From the NCBI RefSeq assembly GCF_000189635.1, contig NW_002476054.1, positions 43,501 to 107,500 on the forward strand: a stretch of 64,000 bases of DNA, in the 5' to 3' direction. This document shows positions 37,552-49,465 of this stretch, in pieces; within the stretch, counting starts at the first letter, position 1; each line of letters starts with the position of its first letter. The position numbers and the translations under genes are program-made. Under the pieces are notes generated by a model. The model saw nothing but the letters and a program-made list of their open reading frames with translations, was not told where the DNA came from and searched no databases. The DNA is from Tetrahymena thermophila SB210 (taxonomy: Eukaryota > Ciliophora > Oligohymenophorea > Hymenostomatida > Tetrahymenidae).

Positions 37552-39477
37552 TTATTAATAACAAACAGGTTTGAAAATATCTTTAATTTGTATTTTTTTA
37601 ATAATAATTAATTATAACTCAATTGCGAATATTCTGTATTTTAAAAGATATTATTTAACAATAAAAGAAATATATGGTGATTATTCTTGATTTATAAAAT
37701 TTATCACATCATCATCATCATCTAAAATCTTAATAATAAAAACAAATGATATGTGATTAAAAGTTGAATAGTATAACAAACTATTATCTTAAATCACTAA
37801 AGTTTAAATCAATGATTATTTTCATACAATTTGTCTATGATAATTATTTTATTTTTCAAAATTATTTTCAAAAATTGATAAATCATATCTTTATATTCCA
37901 ACTTTATTTGTAATTTTACATGAGCCTTTATCATTTAATTTAAAGGATTACAAAAATATAGAAATTTAGTCTATAAATAATGCTTTGTTTACTTATACAT
38001 TTGTGTATATTATAAATCGTAAAATTAAATAAAATTTAACGAAAAGTAAAGTGGAATGCAAATCATGTGATCTTATAAATTTTGATATGAATTAATTATT
38101 TTTAATTTCATTTATATTTTACTTAATAAGAAAAATCAGAGAAAAATAAAGAATCTTTTGATTTGAAATCTTTTTTTAATCATAAAAAGGTAAATTGATA
38201 AATATTAAATATCTATCTAACTAACTAACAAAAACTTTCTTAAGAATAATTAAAAAAAATAACAAATTAATTTTGAATTTTCAAAAAAGAAAATTAAGAT
38301 TAATAAAAGTATATTTAAATATGAGAGCAAAACTTAGTTTTTAGATTTTCTATTTCACACGAATAGATCCAGCTTACAAAATCATAACATTCCACCATAC
38401 CCGGCTTTTCAACAAAAAAGCGCTCATTTTTAAATAATTTGGAATAGCGAAATTTAGTTTATATTGATATAGCTATTGATTAAAAATTTTTGATATTATG
38501 AGAGGAGGAGAAACAATAGTTTTTAATTCATAGGCCAAAATGTTTGCTTACGAGATATCCCCTTAAGTTTTTAAATCCGAATTCGAATTCTCTCATAACT
38601 CAAAAATAATCTAATCAATTAGCAAATTATATCAATCTTTTTCCAAAATATTATTTTTGATTTTTAAAATATTTACTAAAATAGGAAAATGATAAATTGA
38701 TAGACAGATAGATAAAATATTCAAAAGAAGAAAATTAAATACTAAAAAAATAATTTAAAAAAAAGAAATTAAAAAATATTAAAAAATTCAATTAAAATGA
38801 AAAGCAGAGATTAAAACACAAATCATTTAGATAAATTAATAAAATTAAAATAAATTTTAAAATTAATTAAGAAATATTTAAAAAAGTTGATAAAAAAATA
38901 AAAAAAAAATATAAAATGAAAGATAAAAAAAATAACATATTTTACAATAAATAAGCAAATGATTATCTTGTCAATTAATATCAAATAGCTTTTATAATTT
39001 TTTAAAATTAAAATCAAAAATTAATTTTAGGATACAAAATTTATTTATTCATTTATGAATAATTTGGTTATTAAGTGAATTTATTTTAATAATTAATTCA
39101 TTATTTAAATAAATATAAAATATTTAATTTAGCTCAACATATTTTTAAAAACATTTTTCAGATACAGAAAAAAAAATAATTTTTTTGAAAAGTATTTTAA
39201 TTTTTAAAAAAGATTTCACTAAGTTAAAGTATATTTCTATTTAATCTTTTTATAAATTAATTGATACATTTATGTTATTGATTAAAATAAAAATAAATAT
39301 TCATAGAATCCTTTCAAGTGTATTTGTTTTACTTTAGTTAATCTTTAAGAAAAAAAGTAATTATAAAATTATTCTTTTAATCACCCATTTTTGTAATTTA
39401 TTTAGAAAATTCTAATTTACTTTTTAAATTGATTTAACTTAATACTGTGAAAATAAAATAAATCTTAAGTTCCACAA
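37552..39477. other. Intergenic with large imperfect inverted repeat
   Basis: 1.9 kb divided by a patch (about 38340-38620) of noticeably higher G+C than its surroundings, which includes the inverted repeat 38424-38660. No protein-coding frame was found in the patch. Confidence 0.55.
38424..38660. repeat. Imperfect inverted repeat (arms about 75 bp)
   Basis: The left arm (38424-38505) and the reverse complement of the right arm (38590-38660) share, in order, TTTGGAA, TTGATATA, GCTA then TTGATTA, TTTTTGA and ATGAGAG. The loop is about 85 bp with a GAATTCGAATTCGG-type palindromic stretch. It could be a decayed inverted-repeat transposon or a structured transcript. Confidence 0.6.
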
Positions 39478-40445
39478 TCAAATGTTTAAATTTTCACATA
39501 CATGTATGATATGGTTAGAAAGATATTTATCCCCAAGAGATTTAACTTCATGTAAATTATTTTCTCTTGTCTCTCCTGTTAATACCAAAACCGAATCTAT
39601 ATTTGCTCTTTTAGCCATCTCTAGATCTGTATCTATTTTATCTCCTATCATAACTGATTTATTTAATTCAAGTTTGAAATCTTTGACAAATTACAATAAA
39701 GCATATTCACTAGGCTTAGATAAGTTTATTTTTTATACAGAGTTTGGAAACTTTTCTCTAAGCCCATATGTTAGTGATTGGGTTAATGTTCCAACACTTG
39801 GCATATATCTGCCATTTCTAAACTTTATCAAAGGAGTGTCTTCACTTGCAAAAAATTGAGCTTTATTTTCTTACATTAAAAGACTAGCATAGCACATTTT
39901 ATAGTAATTTATATTATAATTATAGCCTAAAACAACTGCATTTATATTTTTATCTATTTCCATATATTCTACATCTTTATGCTCTGTTATTCTTTTTTGA
40001 TTATGCTCTTCTGAATCCAATATATCGATGTTATGGTTTCTAAATTCCTAAAATTAAATAAAAAAATATTATAAAAAACGTACTCTGTATAAATAATTAC
40101 TTCAACTATTCCAGGCATTCCTATCAAGTAAACTTTTTTAATATCCTTTTTCTCTCTTGAAATATAGTGAGCTAATAACGAACTAGAGAGATGTATATGA
40201 TCTTAAGTAGTTTCGAATCCAAAATTTTTTAATCTTTCCTATATAACTCTCCTACTTCTCATACAATTATTTGATATAAAAAATACATTTTTTCCTTCAT
40301 TTTTCAAAGCATCTAATGCCTCAAATGCATGTTTTATTTTAATGTTGCTCGATTTCCAAAGCACTCCATCACAATCAAAAAAGAAGTTTTCGTATTTGTT
40401 TATTAATTCTTTGAATTAACTCCTTCTATAAATCTAATTTAACAT
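39478..40445 (-). CDS. HAD-superfamily phosphatase (4-nitrophenylphosphatase/phosphoglycolate phosphatase type)
   Basis: Two exons (40445-40101 and 40047-39478) give 305 codons with TGA. HAD motif I is FFFDCDGVLW, in which the second Asp of DxD is the acid/base residue. Motif II is FFISNN, and the conserved Lys is in NLSKPSEYALL. Motif III/IV is MIGDKIDTDLEMAKRANIDS followed by VLVLTGET. The C2-type cap between motifs II and III places it with p-nitrophenylphosphatase, phosphoglycolate phosphatase and chronophin. Length fits the family (about 300). It is likely a cytosolic small-molecule phosphatase; the exact substrate is unknown. Confidence 0.93.
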
Positions 40446-41003
40446 AGCCAACCAAATATAAAATTGAATTAATACTTATTAATATTAAAAAATTGTTAAT
40501 AATTCAGTTTTAATAATAAACAATTTTTTAGGATTAGAAAATAATTAAAATAAATTTATTTTATCAATTAAATTATTAAATTTTAACTTAACTCTTTCCT
40601 TTTATGTAAAAATGCAATTATTATTTGTAGCTTTATAAAAACAAAGACTATGTTCGAATAAGCTAAATCTAATAAAAATATTTATTTATGATAATACTTA
40701 TTGTATAGCACTAAGCAAACATTCAGTTTTGATCTGATGGGATATTGAAAATTATATAGTTAACTAAAACATTACAAAATAAATAACACACTACTTCCAA
40801 ACTAGCTGTTAACAAAAATAATTAAAAATATATTGATTTATTTCTCAATTCGAAGTTTGATCGCACAATATTTTATTAAATTAAGAAAAAGCTATTTTTG
40901 TTAGTTAATAGAGTAATTAATAATTTTGTAAAAAGGTCTTGCTAGTTAAGAAAACATAAAAGGCCATCTAAGTTTTTGTTTCAATAATTCTTAGAATCGG
41001 AGA
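40446..41003. other. Intergenic, divergent
   Basis: A+T-rich promoter region between the HAD phosphatase and the plus-strand ORF at 41004. No feature was recognised. Confidence 0.6.
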
Positions 41004-43334
41004 ATGAGCTAAGAAATTAACTTCAGCGATTTAAATGAAGTTCAAAAAGACTAATATGTTAAATATATCTTAGAGAATAATATCCCTCTAAAGGAAGACT
41101 CTTAAAAAAATGAGATAGTAGCATAAATAAAATTGCAAACTTCTTAAAAGAAAATAATTAATAAATATACATCATTAAGACATGAGTAGGAAGATTAGAT
41201 GCTATGTTCATCTCCTATATAGAAAAGATCAGAGTTTAGAGAATATTAATATAATATTAACAGTAAGGCAAAAGAGATCAAATAAAACTAATTATATCAA
41301 TCAACTCCAAATCATCTTAAGAATGTTGATAATAAAGAAAATCAAAACATAAGACTTTAATCTCGAAGTCCTAATTTAAAAAAAAGAAGTTAGTCGCCTT
41401 TTTAACCTTAAGAGTAGCGAAATAATCTAAGTAGCTTGAGTATTTCTTAGAAAAAACAGGAATAAAATATAAATAAACAGAATATAACTCCATAAAAGCA
41501 GATAAAACCTGAAGTTTATTCTAAGGTTTTGAAAGAAGTAAACCGAAATTCTATTGATTTTGTTAGCTTATCTGACAATAAAAATGCACTTTTTTAGAGT
41601 TAAAATCCATAAAAATAGAATATGTATTAATCTTAGAAAAAAGATAATAACAACCCATATATCCCTTTAACTCTCAGAAAAAAACCTCAAATAGGTGAAA
41701 ATTTCTAAGATGAAAACAAAAAGTCAATGTCTCCTTGTTAGAAGAGATAAAGAGCTACTTCTTAGTACCAAATATTTTAAGCAAATGGTGCATTTAATTC
41801 TCAATCTAAAGTTGCTAATAATATTGCTGCTAAATAATAACATAATGATAATAGGTAATATTCATAACAAAAATTTGCTTAAAATCATTAAAGATAAGAA
41901 CCATTTGAAGCAACATAAAGCACAATAAAAAGTAAAGAAACAAATTCTAAATTTTTAAATCTTACTACAGAGAACTCTTTATTCAATAAGACATCAAAAA
42001 GTGGAAATATCCTGATCGTAGACAATAGTGGAAGCGAAAACCATTCTTAATCCACAAGCAGTAGTTGTTATAGTAATTCATTTTAGAATTAAGATAAAAG
42101 CACTTCCTAAATTCAATGTTAAATTTTCCAGCAGTAAGCTAAAAAATAACATAAAATGAATGAAATTTATGATATCCTTAAGAGCGTTGGCTTCTGTCCT
42201 TAAAATACAAACTAGAGTGAATGGAATAGTGTTAATGGAGGCGAGATGAGAAGTGATCCTTAGGAATTATCCCTTAAATTAGATTCTAAAAATTTATACA
42301 CAGACCGTTCATAAGATGATGATCTAAATTCATCATACCAAAAAATAATATTTCCTTCAAAAGAATAATAAAAATAGAATAATTATTAATCTGATTATTT
42401 AAAAGTACTCAACTAGCATGATAAAATTCAAAATAAATTTTAATAAAAAGCATCATTATCTCCTTGTAGTTAGAATAGAGGAAGATATATAGAAGATATA
42501 AGATAAAACCCAGAAAGCACAAATAAATATTCCAGCCAAACTACACCTTAAAGAAAAAGGAGCTCAATTTCTCCTAATTTAAACATGAAAAGAGATAAAA
42601 GTAATGAAAAAAATATAGAGTGCTACAGCTCTAATAAAGAGTACAAGATAAAATGCTCAATAGTTGATTTATTTAAGAACAAATTTAATAGACTTACTAA
42701 AATACCTCTTATTCATATGTGTAGCTTGATAGAAGAAATTTATGCATAAAAGGAAACAGTTTAAAAACAATAAAATAAGTATAGTAGCAAAAAATAACCA
42801 AGCTTTAAAGAGTTTTTATATGACTATTTTATTAAAAAGTATAAAAATAACTAAAAAATAGCAGAGTCAAGCTTATTTAATCTGATTGGAAGTGTAGAAT
42901 ATCATATTGAAAATTCTAACTCTTCAATTGCTAAACAATTTTTATAATTAGTTGAAGGAGAATACTCAGAAGACTAAATTAATTGTTACTTATTTGCTTT
43001 TTAGGAGGTTTAATTAAATTTTAAATAAAAAAGCCTTTAGCATGTACATTTATCTGAAAAGACCATGTTTAAAATTTCTCTAAAACTTTTTAACTAACCT
43101 GCAGAACAAGAATTTTGCAACGAGTAAATTAGTTTTTTCAATGTTTTTAAGTTCATTCATTTTTTTTAATTAGGATAATTAAAAGAGTATCTTAGCATGA
43201 GTAATTTATAAAATCTCAAACAATAGCAGCATATACTTACCTTGAAATATTATTACAAATGTTTAAATAATCTAAATTTAGTCCTTTCTATAAACAATAA
43301 GAAAACTGTAAAAATGAGACAGATTAAAAAATGA
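41004..43334 (+). CDS. Long Q/N/S-rich protein, unknown; ORF1 of an overlapping pair
   Basis: I do not recognise this gene. A single frame of 777 codons runs from ATG 41004 to TGA 43332-43334. The first 530 residues are low-complexity (Asn, Gln, Ser, Lys) with short SPxxK/RSxS-like stretches. From about residue 535 a more ordered helical domain follows (SIVDLFKNKFNRLTKIPLIH, FKEFLYDYFIKKYKNNQKI, FLQLVEGEYSEDQINCYLFA). The stop lies in AAA AAA TGA, and the next ORF starts at the ATG formed by the last A of the run, overlapping by four bases (ATGA) and open for 253 further codons in the -1 frame. The two ORFs may be one protein of about 1030 residues made by frameshift, a sequencing indel in the A run, or two genes. 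Confidence 0.85.
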
Positions 43335-44092
43335 ATAAAAGAAGAAACACTGAAATGAGCTTGTCACCATTAAAAAATCAAAAACCTTTCTCTATGATAA
43401 ATGAGTCATTTGGGATTCAGAATGAGCCTCATTTTTAAATTCAAAATAATTAAATATTTAAAGAAACTCAAAATTAATAGAATCTTACAAATGAATACAA
43501 AAGCTAAAGTAACCTGAAATCTATTTTATAAAATAAAAGCTGTAACTAAGAGCAAGCAAACCAAAATATATTAAAATAGACAAACAGTTTTTTTTACAGC
43601 TAGAATGATAATATTAAATTGAATTAACCAATCTTAAATTCATTGTAGAGCAATTGTTTTGATGAAATAAACAATCAGTCTTCTCCTAATGTTAAATAGA
43701 TTCAATTAATATAGAGTGTGCTATTTACTGAAATGGAAAAAATTGTAGCTGAGTTTATATAAATGTTTGACATTAAAGATCAAGCTAGCTCTAAAAAAAT
43801 AGAAGACATGATATTAAAAAAATGCAAATATTTAATAACTTCTCTCATTTTAAAAGAGTAAAGCAAGTGGTTTGAACTTCTCTTGATAGATTATCCAAAT
43901 TATCAATAAAAAATGCAAGCTGAAACTATTTAAAAATTATATGATGCCTACGAAAGATCATTTATTTAAAATAGCCTATCTAAGAATGAGAATAAAAACT
44001 TAAGATCTCTTTGTAAATTAATTCTAAAAGTGCCAGAGCTTAACGATGCAATTAGCAAATTACTTATTTGCTTATTAGTGCCTGAAAAGTGA
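43331..44092 (+). CDS. ORF2 overlapping ORF1 by ATGA, unknown helical protein
   Basis: Frame of 254 codons from ATG 43331 to TGA 44090-44092, without intron. It begins MNKRRNTEMSLSPLKNQKPF, continues about 120 low-complexity residues like those of ORF1, and ends in a helical domain (TEMEKIVAEFIQMFDI, ILKKCKYLITSLILKEQSK, LIDYPNYQQKMQAETIQKLY, LRSLCKLILKVPELNDAI). The base and residue composition match ORF1. No spacer, promoter or intron separates the two, so independent expression would be unusual for a ciliate gene. No family recognised. Confidence 0.7.
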
Positions 44093-44696
44093 AATAAATT
44101 TTTAATATACAAAATAATAAAGGAATTCGTTAAATTAATTAATATATCTATATAAAATTGTAATACAATATTTGAATTTATGTATATAATAATTATTATT
44201 TTTATTATAAAACAATTTTTTATTCATAGATAATATTAAATTTAAATTATTTCTTGAATAATTAACGAGATATTGGAAAAAAATGGATGATAGAGAAGAA
44301 GTTTCAACAGATACTATTTATGTTTATATTTAGAAAAATATTGTCTTTAGCTATTATAGTTATCTATCACTAATTGGATATTTATTTATAATTATGTTGA
44401 CTAAATTTTTATCTGTTTTTAATATAATAAATATACTAAGAAAAAATTTATGCTAATAATGAAGCTCTCTATCAGTTTAATTTAATAAAGCATATTTTCA
44501 AAATAAATTTTGATGCTGGATATTTATCATTCATATATATCATTTAAGATATTTCAGAAATAAAATTTATATAACTATTATTTATCAATAAATAAAAGTT
44601 CGTATACTGAGTTGTTTTTATTTTGCATACATTGAATATTCAAAAAATTAATCAATTAATTAATTAGAATTTAAATAAGAATCTTTTTATTTTGAA
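44093..44696. other. Intergenic
   Basis: A+T-rich spacer between ORF2 and the coiled-coil gene. Nothing recognised. Confidence 0.6.
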
Positions 44697-46980
44697 ATGG
44701 CAAGTTAAATAAACCAAAGTTCAGAGATTAGCTAAAGTACATTTTTAAAATTAAAAATAAAAAATGCAAAGAAAGAATTTATTTTAATATAATAAAATAT
44801 TTTTATAAGATGAGACCTATTAATTTAAAAAGATCTTTAATTGATTTAGCTAATTGAGATTACTAATTTTTTTGTTTTATTTTAAATGTATCTAAGCATT
44901 TTAATGAAATTATAAAGTAAGGCAATAAGTCATTTAGGACTCTGAAATAAATAAAAGCTACAATGTTGTATAGTAAGAAAGCGTTTTTAGTAAATTAATT
45001 TGTCAAAATTAAAATTATTAATGAAATTTTAAATTCATTTAATGAAGGAGGAGAATAATCATTTAACAGCTAGCCTTACGCATAGATTTACACTTTAGGA
45101 AAGTAGCAATAGCAAGAGATAAATTTCTCTTCAGATATTAAAACTAGCTAATAAAATAATATAAAATCTCTAAATTCATCAATTACTAGAAAAGTAATCC
45201 ATTATGAAAACCCTAGAAAATATGTAGAATATAACAGTCCTTTAAAATATGATAATCAAGCTATTAACTACACAAATAAATCATATAACTGCTAGTAATG
45301 CAATTAATCTTGCACTTGCAACTCTGTTTAAATTTCTTTAAATCCCTCCTATCGCTTTAAGATAACAAGAGAAATCGACCTAAAGCAAGCAAAATTTGAT
45401 AATGATAAAGAATATGAATAACTCCTCCTAAAAGTTTAAAATTTAGAAGCTTAACATATTTAAGAAATTAGCAAATTAAAATAAGAATTTAATACAGAAA
45501 GACAAGATTATGAAAAAGAAACATCTCGCCACTAATTAGAATTATTGGTAATTTAAATTAGTAAAAATTAATTTTCAATTCTTATTTTTATATAGAAAAC
45601 TGTATATGTAGAATAGTAAGAAATAGCAAAAACAATAAAAGAAAAAGAAATCATATAAGAATAAAAGGTAGAATTTAAAGAAAAATCTGTTGAAGTAGAG
45701 AAACACTTAATCTAAATAGAATAGTAAACATAACAGATAAAATAGTTGGAGGAGAAAGTAAGTATTATTAAGTAAAAAAAAAGAGTTTTATCAGAAGAAA
45801 ATCAACAGTTAAAATAAACTCTTTTTGAAAAAGAACTCTCAATTAAATAGCTAGAAATAGAGCTATAATAGAAATTATACGTAAATGGTGTACAGTCTCA
45901 TTCGAATTTAAGCGAAATAGAAACCTAAAACTTATTTTTGATTTAAGAACTTGGAAGAATCAGTAAAATTTATTGATTATTTTTATTTAAATGTTTTTGT
46001 TTTCTGCTTCAATAATTCATGGTAATATTTTAAATCCAAAAGCCGAAGAAAATGAGCAACTTAAAAAGAATGGTAACGTTATTGAAAAGCTTGTATACGT
46101 TCCTTCTGTTCAGAGTATCACTAAAGTAAAAGAAGTTCCTCCTTATATAGAAGAAAAAGTTATTTATGTATAAGACACAGATTAATTGGAAGCTTGCTAA
46201 AAAATTATTAATTAGCTTTAATAAGAAAACTTAATTTTGAGTCAAGAAAAATAAAAGCTAATTTTGGTAAAAATTAATTTTATTCTAATTCAATTTAAAT
46301 ACATTTTATTTATTTTTAAAGGCTCATGCTGAAGAAAAAACTTAACTGATGGAGAGAATAACTAATATAACATAGTTGCAAAAATCAGATTAAGCTAATA
46401 TCATTAAAGAAGTAGTTGTTTAAAAGGTGATAGATAGAACGGAAATATAATTAAAGGAAGAAGAACTTTAAGAATCTTACAAAAAAATTTAAGAATATTC
46501 CCTCAGAATTGCTGAATTAGAATAAAGTGTTTAGAGTTTATAATTAGAAATATAAAGACTAACTAGAAGCTATAAAATTTTTAAATTACCAAACAGCTAC
46601 AGAATTGAATAAAGTATAGAAACACAGAATACAGTTCATTAAACTAATGTTCTTAAAATAAGTAATTTCTATTATTTTCATAAATTTTATTATTTTGAAG
46701 TTATAATTTATATTCAAAAAATTTTATTTTCCTAAAATAATTTTAAATTAATCGATATAACTTAATAGATCACTAATTAGAGAGCAGTGTTAGATAGGTT
46801 AATTTCGAAAGTAGCGTATTAAAATAGGGATCATCCAAAAAGTAAGAGTATTCAGCTGATTAAACTATAAAGAGAAACATGGGTAATTATTTAGTGGAAA
46901 CTGAAAGCATCTAATAATAGCAAAATGCTGATGCTTAAAGTATCATAGAAAATGAATAATAAAATTAACATTAAGAATGA
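44697..46980 (+). CDS. Coiled-coil protein with alveolin-like VP repeats
   Basis: Several exons; the last TGA is 46978-46980. The first exon appears to start at ATG 44697 (MASQINQSSEIS), but the junctions between it and about 45048 are unresolved. From 45048 the frame reads a polar region with a Cys-rich cluster (YNCQQCNQSCTCNSVQ). Long coiled-coil stretches follow, and then repeats with the EK(x)VxV(P) pattern: KTVYVEQQEIAKTIKEKEII, VEFKEKSVEVEKHLIQIE, and VIEKLVYVPSVQSITKVKEV followed by PPYIEEKVIYV. Charged Glu/Lys-Val-Val-Pro repeats of this kind are the mark of alveolins and related epiplasm/cortical proteins of alveolates. The match is partial, so the family call is tentative. A Gln-rich tail ends the protein. 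Confidence 0.65.
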
Positions 46981-47295
46981 TATAAATTATATATTTTCTA
47001 AAAGTTTTGTAAATGATTTTAAATTAAAATCTATCTGTTAACAATATTTTTTTGTTTGAAAAAAAAAATATATATATATAAATAGCAACCAACAATTCAT
47101 AGTTGTTTAAGTCAAAATCAAACGTGTGTTTTTTAACTTAGCTTTGAATGAAAAAAAAGAGATTATTTTTGTTATCAATTTTTGGAGATAAAAACAATTT
47201 TTGATATCCAAAAAATATATAGATTATTTATTTATTTTAATCAGGTTATCTCCTTATCAGAAAATAAAAATCATAATATTAAAAGATAAAGGGAA
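46981..47295. other. Intergenic
   Basis: Short A+T-rich spacer with an A run followed by (TA)n near 47057-47080. No other feature. Confidence 0.6.
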
Positions 47296-49277
47296 ATGAA
47301 AGATAGTGTAATATAAAAGGCAGCTAAAGGACTGTCTATACTTTTTGTTATGAAAATATTTTCAAGAGTTATAGATTTTGTACTAAACATTCTAGTTATA
47401 TAAGAAGTAGAACCTACCATTTATGGTAAAATTGCAATATTTACATAATAAATTTAAATAAAATTTATATATTAAGGGCTAACTATCCATTATATGATTT
47501 TGACCAACATAGTTCTTTTTTACACAAAAATGTGTCTGAAAAATTCATATTAAAAAAGAGGATAAAAGGCAAATTAATCTGAAATAGTTTAGTCAGCCAA
47601 AAATATGGTATTTTGAATATTATTAATACGAATTTACATTTTAGTAGATGATCAAAAATTTTTAATTTATATCTAATAAAGATGATATTTGGCATTGGGT
47701 TTACAATTTTTATTGGAATAATTTGTGGTGCTGTTTGGTATTATTGGTATAATAATTTAAATGAACATTTTACTTAAGGACTTGCATGCTATATTTTAGC
47801 TTGTATCATTGAAAGTATGTGTGAACCACTTCTAAGCAAGTTTGTTCTAAATTTCAATTATTCAGTTGGAGCTAAGTCAGAAGCTATTGCTGTTTTTACA
47901 AAAACATTATTCCTCTTTTTCCTAACAAAAGTTAATATCTTCCATACTCTTGTTAACTTTGGACTGTCACAAATTTTCTATGCTTCAATGATGCTTTTAT
48001 GTTGTCTCTTTTTTGGGTAGATTAAATAAAATAAATTATTATTTTTAGTTTTAAAAATATACTATTTAATAAAAGAGGATACCAAAGTTTGATACCCTCT
48101 AAAGTAGAAGGTAAAGATTACTACATTACACCTGAAATGCTTGATATGGGATATTAATTCACTGTTGTGTCTGTTATTAAATTGATATCATAGGAATTAG
48201 AAAAAATTGTTTTAATTAATGTGAAAAAAGATGACGTAAAGCTACAATCAGAATATCTTCTTGTTTCAAACATAGGATCTCTTGTACCTCGTTACGTATA
48301 TGCTCCCATTGAAGAAATTAATTTCAATTTATTTGCAAAGCTTTCTCAAAAGTCGAATAAGCACAAAAGCGAAAAAGAAGATGACAATAAAGATGAGAAA
48401 TAAAGTTTAGTTGAAAATAAAAATGTTGCTAAATCTAAATAAGAAAATGAAGTATCAAAGACCTAAGAAACTTAAATTGAAGAGAAAAAATAACTTCATT
48501 CCGAATAATTAGATTAAGCAAGGGATATATTATCAAAAGTTGTGAAAATAGTTAATATTATTGGTTGTTTGGCTATATTTTTTGGCATACCTTATGCTAA
48601 AGCTTTCCTCACATTTTTATACGGAAGCTTATGGAACTACCCAGCTTGTGTTTTAGCTTTATAAGCATATTGTGTAAGTTTATCAAATTTAAAAATGTTT
48701 TGAAAATGTATATTACTAAATCGAAAATAATAATCAAAATATTTAAATAGGTTTATGAATGGGTTATGGGTATTAATGGAATTACAGAAGCATTCGTTCA
48801 AGGCACTATTGAGAAATCAGAACTTCAAACTTACAGAAATGCTATTTATTCATCTACTTTCTTTTATATTATAAGCTGTTACTTTTTAGTGGAATATGGA
48901 TCTGCAGGAATTATCCTTTCTTGTATTTTAAGTATGGTTTCTCGTATTTCAGTCTCATTCTTTTACATTTATAGGAAAATATTCAACTCTTAAATGTCTC
49001 AACTTAGTTAATTTGTTATAGCCTCTCTTCCAAATAAAATATTCTTTATAGGATGTGTCCTTAGTTTATTTGTAGGTTATTACACTACCTAGATCTTATT
49101 TCCCCATAAACCCTTACTCCAGCTATTAATAGGAGGAGGTAAAATATTTTAAATTAAAATAATACAAATAAATAAATAATAATATATTTATCAAAAGGAA
49201 ATGCAGGTGTATTGCTACTTTATTTACTAAAAGTATAGGGCAGAGAATTTAGATAGTTATTTGGGAAAGAAAATTGA
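47296..49277 (+). CDS. RFT1: RFT1 homologue (ER oligosaccharide-lipid flippase family)
   Basis: Rft1 is a polytopic ER membrane protein needed for N-glycosylation, classically proposed to help flip Man5GlcNAc2-PP-dolichol. The start ATG 47296 gives AAKGLSILFVMKIFSRVIDF, matching the family's first helix. The segment after the first intron (IHYMILTNIVLFYTK) matches the family motif LTLLYSTTLFLARE. Later come EAIAVFTKTLFLFFLTK and the family block EQEKIVLI-like ISQELEKIVLINV, followed by a Lys/Glu-rich loop of about 60 residues (an insertion relative to yeast). Then come more helices (YAKAFLTFLYGSLWNYPACV, INGITEAFVQGTIEK) and a C-terminal GYYTTQILFPHK. TGA stop 49275-49277. At least five short introns. 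It is convergent with the SPFH gene, with 188 bp between. Confidence 0.88.
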
Positions 49278-49465
49278 ACTTGAATAATTTATTCTTAAAA
49301 AACATATTTTTATATATTCAATAAACAAAATTATTTTTCTATTTATATATAAATCAATCAATCTATATATTAATGTATGTATTTATCTATCTTTTAAACA
49401 AACACTATTTATTTTTTAGGGTTATTTCTAGTTTTAAAATTTTATTAATTTCAAATAAATTATTT

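Noticed and set aside
38530-38610. Possible tRNA from a TTCGAATTC-like box
   Set aside because: No acceptor stem, A box or cloverleaf spacing could be built on either strand; the sequence fits better as the loop of the inverted repeat.
39482-39859. Plus-strand ORF of 125 residues
   Set aside because: It is antisense to the HAD phosphatase exon 2, whose motifs and exact codon count are clear.
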